NCBI RefSeq assembly: GCF_005239225.2
Contig: NC_133299.1
Location: forward strand, 14,557,154 to 14,621,153
Origin: Populus alba
Lineage: Eukaryota > Streptophyta > Magnoliopsida > Malpighiales > Salicaceae
DNA length: 64,000 nt
Direction of reading: 5' to 3'
Numbering within the stretch: the stretch's first letter is position 1; the number at the start of each line of letters is the position of its first letter. The notes below the pieces were generated by a model. That model was not told the DNA's origin. It searched no databases and saw nothing but the letters and a program-made list of their open reading frames with translations. A program made the translations under genes and the position numbers. Positions 46,452 to 59,200 of this stretch are shown one piece after another.

Positions 46452-48784
46452 TTAGTTAAGGAAGGGATCAAAAAATGAGTCATTCTTTGGCTCTTCCTTG
46501 GCTCTAGGGAAGACACCCTCGGAGTATTGTGTTTGGTTCATGTAGGTGCCATTCTGCTTTCCAAAACTTGAGTATTCAAAACTCCCTTGACTCTGTAACA
46601 TTTCGAGGGTAAATGGTGCTTGAATTCCTGATGCTGGTAATGATCTTGTGCCGTGAAGGGAGTTTGGATAACTTGTCTGGTTAGAATGATTGGCCATGAC
46701 GGAAGGCCTTATAGGGATCGGTGCATTGGCAGTAATGTTAGTAATGGATGGAGCTTTGTTCATGTAGCCGCTGCCGCGGGCGGCTGGAACATCATGGTTG
46801 TGTTTTCCTTCATAAGTTGTAATCACAGCTCTCAAATCCTGTGATGCTCGCTCTACATGTTTCCTCACAGGACAACCAACAGATGTGCATTTGTAGTAGC
46901 TCCTGCAAATCACAAGATTGTGACTATTAAGAAACCAAGCGGATAACCACCTTCAATGACAACAATGATCCTTTTAGGCCAGAATTATGATGAAGGGAAA
47001 TCGCTAATTACCTTGGATTCGGATTTCCCTTGACGACTTTCTGCCCATATTTTCGCCACCTATAGCCATCATCAAGTATGTCAATGTCACTTGTTGTTTG
47101 AACCACAATTCTAGGTTCTCTAACAGTCCTGCTCCCAGCACCTAAAATACTCTCGTTTTCGTTCTGTCCTTGCCTGCAAAATCACAAAAGAACATGTTTA
47201 ATTAAGCTCATGCAATTTCAGTACAAAAACATGGGTAAGGCCATGAGAGACGATCTTGTCTTGGCTTACCATCTTTTGGCATCGGGTTCATTTGCATTGT
47301 CCTCTTCTCCTGAATTCATTGATGAACTTTGGTCAAATTCATCCTCCCCAAGCGAAATCGAAGAGTCCTCCTGCATCATGCTAGACTCTACTGGTGCTAC
47401 TGATTGATCAGAGATTTCTGAGCTGGCACCTCCAGAAGGCTGAACTAATTGAGAGGATGATCTTCTGCTGGATTGAAGCTTGGGATGGTTGTGACTTCCT
47501 TTATAAACTATTTCAGTAATCTGTCCATCCAAAGATCTCTCCACCTTTTTCTTTGTCGGGCAATTCGGATATGTGCACTTGTAATAACTCCTAGGATTCT
47601 CACTCCCTTTCACTTGCTTTTGTCCATATTTTCTCCAGTTGTATCCATCATCAGACTTTTTATTCTCTCTCATATAATGAGCTGATTGATTGAATTGGTT
47701 GAAACTTGGTTGAGCAGCAGTGTTAACACTTTTCATGTTAGCTTGGAGTGGCACCAACTCCGAGGAGAAACTCTGCTCTGGTGCAAATTCTGATTTTACT
47801 CCTGTTTTCTGATCTGATGAAAAGTCAGTTTGCTTTAATTGGTCAAAGTTCCATTCTTCTTGTTTCCTTTTCAGGGATTTCTCCTGTCAAGTGGAACCAC
47901 AGCAGGTTATGGAAACAATTCTAGACTTGAACTAGACTACAATTTCCCAGGATCCTAAAAAGCGATGTGAATTTTACAAAAACCAGTCCAGTTTTTCCAT
48001 TTATTTGTTACAAAATCAGTATAGTTATCTCGAATTTTACAATTGCATCATAAATTATCAACGAAAATTAAAAGGGTCAAATGGTGAACAGTGACTTTTC
48101 AAAAGCTCCAAGCTCTTGACAATATAAAACTGTAGTAAAATGTTATGGAAAGAAAAGTACCACTGTAACACTGTTTGAAGAAGATTGAAAGAAGGACGAT
48201 GAAATTGCAGGAGGCCTTGTCTGGGTTGGGAAAGAGAAATCACTGTAGTTTTTCTCTTCTCCACTAACACCTTGCTGATTGTCATTAGAATTACCCCTCC
48301 AGTTGAAGGTTTGACCAGCAAAAGCCCCAGTTGTAGGAGATGCAAGCCCCTGAAAAAACATGACACAAATAAGAAACTAAAAAAAAAACAAAGAAAGCAA
48401 ACCCATTTATCACCATAAAAAACCATGTCCATACAAGCACGACTCAGTCCATGAACTTACATTAGAAGTAGGGAAAAGCACAGGCGAGTCCAAGAGCTCA
48501 GTTGGGCTTAAACCAGGAGGAATGGCAAAGTAAGAAGAAGGAGAAACCGGGGGAGGAGACAAGGGTTGAAATGACTTATAGTTTGGGATTTCAATACCAA
48601 ATCTGTCACTCGTTCCATGGTCATAAAGTCCCCAGCTAAGGTTGTCCATGTCTTTGTTATTACCAGAAAGAAGATTAGTAAAAGAAGAAGGAGAGGAAGA
48701 AGAAGTCATGAACTGGGTCGAGAAAGAAAAGTTAGATGGAGAATTCATAGAATTTGATATGCTCGCAGAAGCCGAGGATGCCAT
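46452..48784 (-). CDS. WRKY33: WRKY33-type group I WRKY transcription factor
   Basis: Five exons (48784-48461, 48349-48161, 47883-47270, 47173-47012, 46902-46452) give 579 aa, with all junctions closing in frame. The start is the first in-frame ATG. Two WRKY domains are present: WRKYGQK at about residues 254-260 with C-X4-C...HNH fingers (CTYPNC), and WRKYGQK at about 415-421 (CTSVGC...HNH). The intron inside the second domain, after NPNPR, is the family's signature position. The N-terminus has Ser-Pro sites at about 76, 81, 93, 100 and 112 ([25 protein letters not shown]), the cluster phosphorylated by MPK3/MPK6 in Arabidopsis WRKY33. It acts in the nucleus on W-boxes, controlling camalexin-type and pathogen responses; WRKY25/26 are the alternative assignment. 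Three W-boxes lie just upstream. Confidence 0.93.
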
Positions 48785-48916
48785 GAAGTTTGAAAGTCTT
48801 AGAGAGGTTAATGAGTTTTGCAAGAGAATATATAAAGGGTTGGATGCTTATGTTTTTCGTGAGGTTTGAAGCACGGAGGTCTCTCTCTATGCTTCTTCTG
48901 AGAAGCTAAGCAAAGT

Positions 48917-48960
48917 TTGACTGTGGAAAATGTTTTTTGGTCAAAGCCACAAGCTTTGAC
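48917..48960 (-). promoter_or_regulatory. cluster of three W-boxes upstream of WRKY33
   Basis: TTGACT at 48917-48922, GGTCAA (TTGACC on the minus strand) at 48939-48944 and TTGACT starting at 48956 lie within 45 bp. They are about 133-176 bp above the ATG and upstream of a CTTTATATATTC box near 48828-48837. WRKY factors bind TTGAC(C/T), and a three-W-box cluster is known in the Arabidopsis WRKY33 promoter, so auto- and cross-regulation is likely. Confidence 0.72.
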
Positions 48961-49593
48961 TGGACTTGTCCCATTTCGAAAATGGCGGCTTAACAACTCA
49001 GCTTCATCAGTGATCAATCACTAGCCGAGGGGAGGCTCCATGGTTAGCCATCTGTCTTGCCTCTGATTTGCTCAATCTATAGCTCTATGATCCATGCTTT
49101 GGATGGTTTAGAAGGGAACCTTTTGCAGGAAATGTTTTTTTCTTGGTGCTATTCCAATTTGGAATTAACATAAATCTCCTGAATTTTATTTTATGATATT
49201 TCAGCAAGCTACAAATCTAAGGAGTGGGTATGATCAGGGTATGTGGGAATTGCAAGGTATGATTTGTCAAAAAAATAAATCTAGCAAAGTAATTCTCTTT
49301 CTTTTTATTTTTATTTTTATTTTTGTATTCTAACATTGAAACATTAATAACCTTAATTAAATAATATTTTTATTCGGTATTGATTTAATTTTTAAATTTT
49401 AAATAACTAATTAATTAATTTTCATGATTTTAATAGTATTAATTTATAGAGCTTACTGTATATGTAAATAAATAAGATGAAATGGTGTTGAGTATTGATT
49501 TGGGAAAGAGATTTAAAACCTAAATATTAGGATGAGTTGTCAAATATTAGGAACATATGGATCATGCTTCCATGTTTACTTATCCTTAGTATC

Positions 49594-49670
<77 letters not shown>

Positions 49671-51497
49671 TGAAAATCCACCAAGTTTATTTAGAACAAA
49701 ACTAACCCTCTTAAGTAAACATGGCATTGCCATATTTTCTTTTAAATTACTATGAGTTAATATATAGACAATTAGAGAAAAACAAGTAAACTGTCATTAT
49801 TCAGTATAATTTCAATTAATAAATCACGTAAATTTCAATTATTACAAACATTAATGATTTAATTATCTTAATTGTTAGTTATAATCTCGTAAAATGATAT
49901 ATAAAAAAACATAAAATCATGCTAAAATTTACTTTAAATTTGTTTAAAAATTATGTTAAGACTTGGAATCACGACTTAATTTCTCATTATCTCAAAAACT
50001 AGAACTAATTTCACTCAACACACTCAATTCTCAAGTCTAAAAACTCAATCTTGATTTTAAAATTATAATATTTAATGATAGTTTTTTAGTAATTAATAAA
50101 TTTTATTGATCTAGCTAGTTATTGTGATTAAATTAATTTTTTATATTTAATTTTTTCCCCTAACAATAATAATTTATTTGAAGCTTAATTTTCTTCATGC
50201 ATGTCACGAATAAATTAATAGTATGGACTAAAGAACTTCAAAACTTTTTCCCCACGAAGAAAAGAACCTTCAAATAATAATTTACTCTCCAAAGCCAGTG
50301 AAGCTGTGAGCTGGCCGATATTCACTGTTGAGGCATCAAGTCTGACCATTTCTCCTTTGACCTGCTGCGTGCATGGAATGGTATAATATAATACATTATA
50401 ATTTAGTCCTTGTACTTAGAAACTATATATATATTTAATCTCGATATTTTTATATTTGTTTATAATTGAGTCCTTTAGTGCTCCTTTTTCTTTTTGCATC
50501 TTGAAAAACAGAGTAAATAAAAAAGAATAAGGTAAAATGAGGAGACTTGTCTACAAAAGGAGGGATTTTTGAGAGAGAGAAAAAAACTAAGTTAAAGACG
50601 ATCAATATTAGTCAAGAGACTATCTAATTATTTCTGACACTGTAAGGCCAATTAATTATTTTTGAGAAACTAAGCTTTAATTAACTGACTTAAAAGTAGA
50701 TAATGTTCCCTATAAATTTATAGAAAATTTGAGCCTCTATAAATTTATTATAAATTTTTTCTGATTATTTTTACATTTTAAAAATATTTTTAATTTTTTA
50801 TTTCAAATTAATAATTTTTTTAGTATTTTTAGTTTATTTTGATATATTGATATCAAAAATAATTTTTTAAAAATAAAAAAAATATTATTTTAATATTTTT
50901 CTAAATAAAAAATATTTTAAAAAACAAATACAACTACATTTCTAAATAAATCCACCAGCACCAAAGCAGGAAGGTTCCATGATGCGGTGGTGGCCAGCAC
51001 CTGGGTTCGTCTCCCGGTGGACTTGATTGACATGTTTGGAACCCTTTTTTCCTCCGTTTGCCAACCACCCATCCACCGATTACAGCATGGAACAGCCAGC
51101 CAGCCAGAGAATGGAGAGGCGACAACAATGGCCATGCACAGTGACCTCTCATATGGGAAGGTTACCATGCATGGCAGTTTTGTTGACTTTTCAAGCAGTA
51201 TTGTTCCTCGGAGTGAAGCTCTGACTCGTTGAGTGGGGGGACCTGGTCATGTTTCCTGTGACAACACAGTAATATTTATCAAACAAACAAAAAAAAAATA
51301 ATACCAATCTGTGTTCATATCTAAGACGCAAATTGCACGCTAAATCTTAGCTAGCACCGAGCCCTTTCGTCATCATAGAAATTGACCCTTCGATGGCCAT
51401 ATGATATATTTTGTCGCAAAACAACCTTATCTAAGTGGTTCAAAACGATATAAACGAAGATTTAGTTTTCAGGCATTTACATGTGATGTGAAAAATG
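48961..51497. other. intergenic DNA
   Basis: The WRKY33-proximal part is promoter-like. After that there are AT-rich repeats, the long (TA)n run listed separately, and a GC-richer block at about 50935-51240 whose overlapping short frames on both strands have no recognised motif or consistent ATG. Confidence 0.45.
49594..49668. repeat. (AT)n microsatellite
   Basis: About 75 bp of AT dinucleotide has a single TT interruption near 49620. It is likely to be variable in length and may be mis-assembled or mis-counted. Confidence 0.95.
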
Positions 51498-51510
51498 TAA
51501 TGATAAGTGG

Positions 51511-51707
51511 CACTTGAGGTTTTGTCCCAGCGGTTGAAGGGATTTGTTTCCTTCCTCTGCATCCTGGATTCAAACCTCACCGTGCACGCCTGTCACCCCT
51601 GCGGTGCCTTACATGCTCGCTGGGTTTGCAGGATGTTCAGTGAGCCTTGAGATTAGTCGTGGTACACGCAAACTGGCCCGGACATCCACGTAAATAAAAA
51701 AAAAAAA

Positions 51708-51768
<61 letters not shown>
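51511..51768 (+). mobile_element. tRNA-derived SINE, copy 2, with perfect target duplication
   Basis: The element has an A-box-like GTCCCAGCGGTTGAAGG and a B-box-like GGATTCAAACC, a body ending CCCGGACATCCACGTAAAT, then poly(A). The 13-bp TAATGATAAGTGG occurs exactly at 51498-51510 and 51769-51781. A (TA)n run of ~60 bp has grown inside its tail (51708-51771 region), so it lies within the duplication. It shares its 3' segment with the SINE at 42.7 kb but differs at the 5' end. These look like Salicaceae SINE families. Confidence 0.88.
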
Positions 51769-51770
<2 letters not shown>

Positions 51771-51781
51771 ATGATAAGTGG

Positions 51782-53104
51782 ATTAAAGAGGTCATGGAGG
51801 TAGTAATAATGATAATGATTAAAATTATTAGATGTTTTTTAGAATTATAAAGAATAAATAAATAAAAATATTTTTGTATAATATATTACAAACGCACTCT
51901 TGGTTTGAAATCTTAGATTCTGAGTCTCATCATCGATTTCTCAAAAAGAAACATATTTATATTATTGAATGTATCTTATTTGTAAAAATACTTTAAACTT
52001 CATGACATAAGTGCATTGCATTTCTTCATATCCATATGAATATAAAGAATATAATGTTTTACAAAAAAAATTTTATAACATGAAGAAATCATGCATATAA
52101 ACATAAAAAAAAATCAGTTACTGAGAAGGATAAGCTTTCAAAAATGTTTAATTTAGACCAAATAATCCTATCCAGCTTTTTTTTTTAAAAATTCTTTTAA
52201 CCGGAATTATCCAATAAATTCAGAAAATCATTTAATTAATTGTAAAGTAAATTTTACAATAATATGAATAATTTACTCAAGACCCTATTTGAAGAAAATT
52301 GAAGATCTGTCTCCTCCGATCATCTTCTCTCCTCTGCTGTGGAACTAATTTTCCTTTATTTTTTCTACTCGAGATGCGATTCCATGTTGTTGATCATGTA
52401 GATCTGTTGAAAAGGTATTTTTCTCATTTTTGCAATTGCTTTAAACGAATAAAAAAAAATTATCATTAAAAATACTATCCAAAAAATATATTTTTAAAAG
52501 ATAGTGTTTAACAGTATTCATTTGTTTATCTATTTAGCAGTATACATATGAACAATGCGCCTTTTAATGCAATATTCAATGAAGATCTGGATGATGACTA
52601 TGAAAACATAATGGAGCATGTTGTTGATCACATTAACTGTCGTGGTAATTATGACAATGGTGGCTCAGGCGGGGATGCTGATGATAGGGCAAATGATGAC
52701 GACGACGACGACGACAACAGATAACGACAATGATAGTGATGAGGATGATGAATCATTTTGGAGGCGAGAATTTGATATGAAAAAAGTTAGTTGTGCGCAT
52801 AGCTAGGGCAATACACATGTATTATATTAATTATATGTATAAAAAATCGTGTATGATTTCGTACAACACGGGCATGTGTTAGTTAATTGAAGTTTTACAA
52901 AGACATCGAAAATGATGTGTGAACATGTTTAGAATAGACATGACACGATCAAAAGATTGATATCTTATTCCAAGTGCAGGAGTGTCGAAACAATATATAA
53001 CTCGGCAAGACCGAGGTCGAACTATAGGGAAGTTAATTGTATAAATTATAGACGACGACAACAACAACAACAATAGTAATAACAATAATAGTAATAACAA
53101 TAAC

Positions 53105-53149
<45 letters not shown>

Positions 53150-54594
53150 GAAGAAGTTGATGAGAACTTTGAGATGAAAGATTAACGCAAGGATTAAACA
53201 ATTATAAAAACAAATGTCAAGGTTAGTGGATCTACTAATGGTATTTCAAACAAGTATAGTATAAACTTTTTATTATTCAACTGGAAATCATACACAAAGG
53301 AGATTCCAATCGGATGATTTGTCATTAATAGCTCATTATAAATTGTTAACATGATTATATTAATTATCGTATTTAAGTAACACTAAAATTTTAAATATTG
53401 TCAGGAATTCATGATGCTAACTTATATTAACAACAAATCAAGTTCCTTTCATAGCATATGTGTAGGTAATACCAAACGATTGAGCTATGAGAGTGCCAAG
53501 CATTTGTTGTGCCAAGCATTTGTTATACCAAGTATACAACACAAGTCTATACTAACCATTTAACAAGCAAGGTATTAAAGTAAAATAAAAAGATAAGACA
53601 TGTTAATATTAAACATTAAGGTCTATGTTGAGTTTACACCATACTTATCCTTACATCATTAGTGTAACCATTTCACCTTGACATAATAAACTTAGCTAAA
53701 CATAATGAAGAAGAGAAACATAAATAAACAAAATAAAAACATAAATAAGATACAAGTTAACTAAGTAAAGGAAATGAAATGAAAAGCATAAACAAAATAT
53801 TAATGAAAGCAAAACTTAAGAATTACAAAAAAATATAAAGAGAGAGAGCAAGAGCAAGTTTTTGATCTGAACAACCAAGCTCCTAAATACATGGCAAATG
53901 CCTCCTTTTATAGGCCAAAATTTAGAACTATTGATTTAATGACTAATTGTTGAGTGGGTGGCCAACTCTTGACTTGGTGAAAATCCTTATCTTCTTGTCT
54001 AAATAAAACGTCATTGCTAACATCAGAACTGGAACCACATGTACTCATGAAAGTTATAGGAAATTGTCTTATCTTTTTAGGAAAAAAAATTAAGGTAATT
54101 TAAACGTCTAGAACTCGAGATATGGGTTCAACATTGAATAGTGTCTGGGCTGCAGGACAGATTTGAACTTTTCCGTTGTTGCTATATTTTGGACTTGAAA
54201 ACGACCTTTTTAAATCTTGGACTCCGCATGAAAGTTGTAGGCCTATGTCTTACCGAATTTTTCCAAAAAATTGAGGTCATTTGAACATCTAAAATTCGAG
54301 ATATGACCCAATTACCAAACAGTGTTCTAGTTTGGACTGCACCAACATCTATTTTCTAAGTTTGGCCATCTCTTTGTCCTTTCAATTTCAATACTTAAAC
54401 TCATCAATGAATCCTTTCATTTATGTGATAGGCCTGTATTTAAGATGAATATTTACCATAAATTAAATGTATCTTATATTATTAGGTATGTTATTATAAA
54501 ACATACTTTAGTTAAGGAGTTATTAATACATCAAGTGCAAAATAATAATATAAAACCTTGATAAAAATACATTTTAAGTACTAATCAGGACACA
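51782..54594. other. intergenic DNA
   Basis: A GAC trinucleotide run is at about 52696-52715. A 5' flanking frame of acidic residues (52548 onward: MNNAPFNAIFNEDLDDDY) may belong to a Harbinger-type second ORF, but this is unproved. An (AAT)n run is at 53106-53147. About 53860-54430 holds unexplained, less AT-rich text with a twice-repeated 'TTGGACT/CTTGGACTCC' and 'CGAGATATG' pattern. Confidence 0.4.
53106..53147. repeat. (AAT)n microsatellite
   Basis: About 14 AAT units sit within a longer A/C-rich run of triplets from about 53055. Confidence 0.9.
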
Positions 54595-54600
54595 TCAACT

Positions 54601-55173
54601 TTGTTGAGCCTGTGCAGTGATTTAGAAATAAGGTATGGGTTAAAACCTTCGAGAATGATGAGTGTAATTGAAAAAGTGGCTATATTTCTATATATAATAG
54701 CACTCGGAGTATCGAATAGAGAGGTTCAAGAGCGATTTCAATATTCGGGTGAAACTATAAGTAGATGTATAAAAGAAGTCTTAGCAGTAGTATGTTTGTT
54801 TGTATTAGATGTCATAAAACCATATGACCCGAATTTTACAAGCACTCCTTGAGAAATTACAACGAATCCAAGATATATGCCTCATTTCAAGGTCAGACAA
54901 ATGTTTGTTAATGTTGGCAATGTGAAATTTGGATAAATTTTTTGCATGTTCATAATTAATGAGTTTATAATGTCAATGGTTTTCATGTAGAATTATGTTG
55001 GTGCAATTGATGGAACACATGTGTGAGCTTGCAAATCAACTAATTTATCGGAAGAAAAGGTGCACCGACTCAAAATATAATGACTACTTGTAGTTTTGAC
55101 ATGTAGTTCACGTTTGTGTGGGCAGGATGGAAAGACAATGCCCACAATACACGTATTTTTCTTGAGGCTATTG
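54601..55173 (+). pseudogene. PIF/Harbinger transposase relic
   Basis: The first block matches plant Harbinger (ALP1/HARBI1-like) transposase: GLKPSRMMSVIEKVAIFLYI, then GVSNREVQERFQYSGETISR and, past a TGA at 54850, ITTNPRYMPHFK. After an apparent intron (AAG|GTCAG...GTAG), NYVGAIDGTHV keeps the first catalytic Asp, then GRKGAPTQNIMTTCSFDM and AGWKDNAHNTRIFLEAI follow, where the second catalytic Asp (usually AHD) reads Asn. At least three in-frame stops occur and the C-terminus is missing. It is inactive. No terminal repeats were located. Confidence 0.85.
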
Positions 55174-56257
55174 ACAATAAAAAAAAATACTTTATATAAA
55201 GTGTTTTTATTTGAAATGTAATTAATATAGTTAAATTTGCAATATTTCAATTAAAAATCATCAATATTAATATGTCTATTTTAGTTATTTTATAATATCA
55301 ATTTGACAAACTTGAATTGTTTGGGATTATGATAGCAATGGCAGATCAAAGTGTTTTTTCGCTTTGAGATATATCTTCTAAGATTTTTTTTTTTTAAAAA
55401 ATTATGATTGACATTAACACAAGAAAAAAATCTAAAAACATTTAAAGAAATTATTGAACGAAAAATAGAAAAAAAAACAAATTTCATAATTTTTTGGAAT
55501 TCCTAAACAATTACTAAACACACGAAACTGTTTTTTTTTAATCTCAATTTTAATTTCAACCATAGTTTTAACCAAACAACCACTAAACCAAACAACCAAC
55601 CTCAATTAAAAGTGTTTTTTATCAAACAATTTTTTTTTCAAATCACAACCACAAATATTATCACAATACCAAACTAGACAACCTAGGTCCAAGGTCCATG
55701 CATACCTATATGAGCCATGCTGAAGCCTAATTGGAGATTGCGAAGTATAGATGGGCCAAGAATCGTCACCTCTTCTGGATGTCCAAACTATGGTCTATGA
55801 ACATGTGGTCTTCATATATTTTGATATACAAGAGGAGATTGTTCTCTTGTCGATGACGAAGATCACAAAATGAACCTGTCATGTGAGCTTCCATACAAAA
55901 ATTAAAGTAACAGAAGAATTGAGGAACATTGCTTTTATTTTTTTGGTTCCATGTCTACACGCTACAAAGTCACTGCTTGCTTCCAAGCTATCCAGCTAAC
56001 AGACCATTAGGCCATCATGATTATACCTTGTCTTGTATAATACAATTAAGGAAGGAAGGCTAAACATGATTACTAGCTGCATCAAAACTTGAACATGAGC
56101 GCAGAATTCCTATTTGCTACATGAAGTATGACACATTGCCGCCTTCTCAACTTGATTCCTACTTTCTTTACGAAGTATGAACTACGCCTTCTCAGCTGAG
56201 ATTCTACATTTGCTGGCAAGAGAACTTATCCTCCCCAGAGAACACAACTCTCAATCT
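55174..56257. other. intergenic DNA and FBL3 downstream region
   Basis: A decayed MITE-like block lies at about 55310-55680 (GTTTGGGATTATGATAGC...). About 55690-56257 is less AT-rich and probably includes the FBL3 3' UTR. No gene is seen. Confidence 0.5.
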
Positions 56258-59200
56258 CTATTGAGCTATATCTTCCCACTGTAACTTGTAACACTTCGGA
56301 TCTAATTCAGCCTGTCAATCATAAAAACATAACATTAATCATCAAAATTTTCAGTAGCTGGATAAGTGTTCAGAGGAAGACCCAATTATCGATATATTCT
56401 GTGTAATTTACCACAAAGGGACAAATCTATATGTTAATTGAGCTAAATCCATCTAATTTTAAAAACTGCTGTTGATGGAAACAAATGAATATCAGAACTT
56501 TACAGCTTTGGGAATCAAAAATCTTTAAAAAGTATATTGTGGTCCGACTGCTATTTCTTTTGATGCTTCAGAAGAAAGCATGGATGTGCACAAATATTCT
56601 GTCTCCAGACAGAACGCACACACACGATAGAACGCACACAGATGTACCAACAGTCATACTATAATAATACCATCAAGGTACATATCCATAATTTTGTGGC
56701 CATGGCAGATAATATCTTTATATTAAGCTAATCAGATAGTTTTAGGAAATATTGCGCCAGCTCATCATAAATCAAGGACATACCTGAAACTCTTTATCTC
56801 TCCACTCAAACACACAACCACGTGCTTCCAAATGTTCAAAAAGAGGCAGTGGAAGCAATGATTTAAAAGACAAATGGAGCTTCACTTTTGTTAAGCCTCC
56901 ACATGCCAACAAGGCAGCTGCCAATCCACTTGGAGTCAAGCCCTTCAAGTGCAGGACCGTCATGCTTTGCAGGCAGCTGATGCTGGCAAGGGCCAAGAGC
57001 CCCACATCAGAAACTGAGCTATATGATAAAGTAATCTGCAAAAAGACCATACCACAACCACCACTATCAGTACTGTTCTCAAGGTGTTGTTTTGGCAAAC
57101 AAGGGAGATAATATAGGCCAGACTGCCAGAGGGAGAATACCTGTCTGAGGTTCTGAGAGAAGTGTGCAAGTGGAAGCATTGCAGCATCACCAATGTTGTG
57201 ACACTTCTTTATGTCTAGCTTAATGAGCTGCTTGCACCCCACAGCAATGGCTGCAAGACCTAGAGATGTGATAAGAGGGCACCCTCGACTTTCGAATGTG
57301 TTTAACCTTGAGCATTTTGAAAGTGATATTAAGGAACTATCAGTAATGTCAATACAATATGACATATTGATCATCTCAAGCCCAGGGCAACCTCGAGAAA
57401 TTGCTAGAATGCCCAAATCTGTTATTCCAGCAGACCTGAATAAAGCAACTCCAATCAGTTCATCATAAATTACTGATTATTGTTATTTCAATTACTTAAA
57501 TTCCATTGACTAGAACCAATTCAGGGATTGCAACTAAATACCTGTACAAATCAAGCTCAGTAAGTTTTGAGCACTTCATGCCAACATGTGAAAGCCCCTT
57601 GTCACTTATGTTTAGGCAAATTCCTAATTTTAAGCTGGAGAGTTTAGAACATCTAGAAATGGACTTCAGACCTGCAAATAAAATGAGCGTAAGTATGCTA
57701 ATCTATACAAGCATTTCTTCACTGCAGAGTGTAGGTGAAAGGAGAAACCTTCATCATCAATCTCATTATCTGTTAAATCAAGCTCTTCTAGAAACTGACA
57801 CTGCTGTCCAATCAAGACAAATGCTTCACTTGGAACTAAGGTACACGACTCCATTCTCAGGGAAGTGAGATTGGTGCATGAATTTGTGATGTAGGCGATA
57901 GAAACATCAGTTATCTTCCGACAGCATGTTATATCTAGCTTCTTCAAGTCTTTGTGCTTTGTTACAAGAGAAGAGAGACCTTCATCTGTCACTCCTAAAC
58001 ATTTACTCAGGCTCAGCTCACTTAGTGATATGCACCAGTTGCCAATGGCTGTCAGTCCAGCAGAGGTAACTGCACAACCATCTAACTTGACAGATTGCAA
58101 CATGGAAAGCCTTTTCAAACTATCAGCCAGAGCTAGGGTGACCTGAATCAATGCCATCAAGAAATTGTAAGCACAGAGATCAGAGAAATAAAAAAAAAAG
58201 ACTCACATATTACAAAAAGAACAGAGTAAAAAAAAATTACAGGACAGCCATATGACAGGGTGAGTTGCTGTAGGCTTCCAGCGCCACTTATTAAGGAAGA
58301 AAGGCCAACATGACTGATGTGCTGACAACTTGATATATCGAGTGCCTGCGAAAGGAAGAGTTAAGGTAATTTGTCAAACAGATTACTTCGGCATGCAACT
58401 GAAGTGGACTTTCATTCAGTTGAAAACCAATCGTAGTGTATATTTTACGGTTATATATAAAGAACATATTGTTAACTTAATTAAACAGAACATGCTTGAT
58501 GACATTCCATGCCATAAAAATAGCCACAAACAAAATATGCAAGAAGAACTTGATTAAGTATCCTTCTCATCTGTCATAACCCAATCCTTACAAATATTTT
58601 GATTACAGAGGTTTAGCAGACATATTGTATTATATTAGGTACGATATATCAGAAGTCTGGTCGTATTATAAGATTAATGCTTCGCTAATCAATATACCTT
58701 CATGGACTTGCAGCCATGTTTGAGAGCAGCAAGGCTATCATCATCTATACCAAAACATCCTTCTAGAACTATATCTTCAAGATGTTGTAGTTTCAAAATG
58801 GACGGTAAGCATTTATTTGTAATCTGCACAGCAGGAAAACAATAACGTGAGTATGATCAAATAGATGAAATCGCAGACTTCGCAAACCTTCATGTCAGCT
58901 AATCTAATTCATTAGAACCCAACGTTTCTTAAATGGAAACATAAACATGTAGGAATAATATTTCCAGAATTTATTCACACCATAACTATGATCAACATCT
59001 TAAAACACAACACAAAAGTGATAAAAAAAAATATGAAAGAAAAAGAGAAAGATCCTAACTTGATGGATCCAACAAACAAATTAACTTAAACTAACTTAAT
59101 TCATGACTTACTACAGCAACAAAATAAATCCATTCACATGTAAAACAATTAGAAAAATGAAACAAAAACACAAAGAAACTAATTAACATTAAACCAAGAG

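Noticed and set aside
49527..49755. Tyr-Ile repeat proteins on both strands
   Set aside because: Direct translation of an (AT)n microsatellite.
50917..51232. Cluster of overlapping open frames on both strands
   Set aside because: Mutually overlapping, no consistent ATG, no motif; treated as a GC-richer non-coding patch.
52879..53106. Poly-leucine-rich minus-strand frame
   Set aside because: Translation of the (AAT)n repeat.
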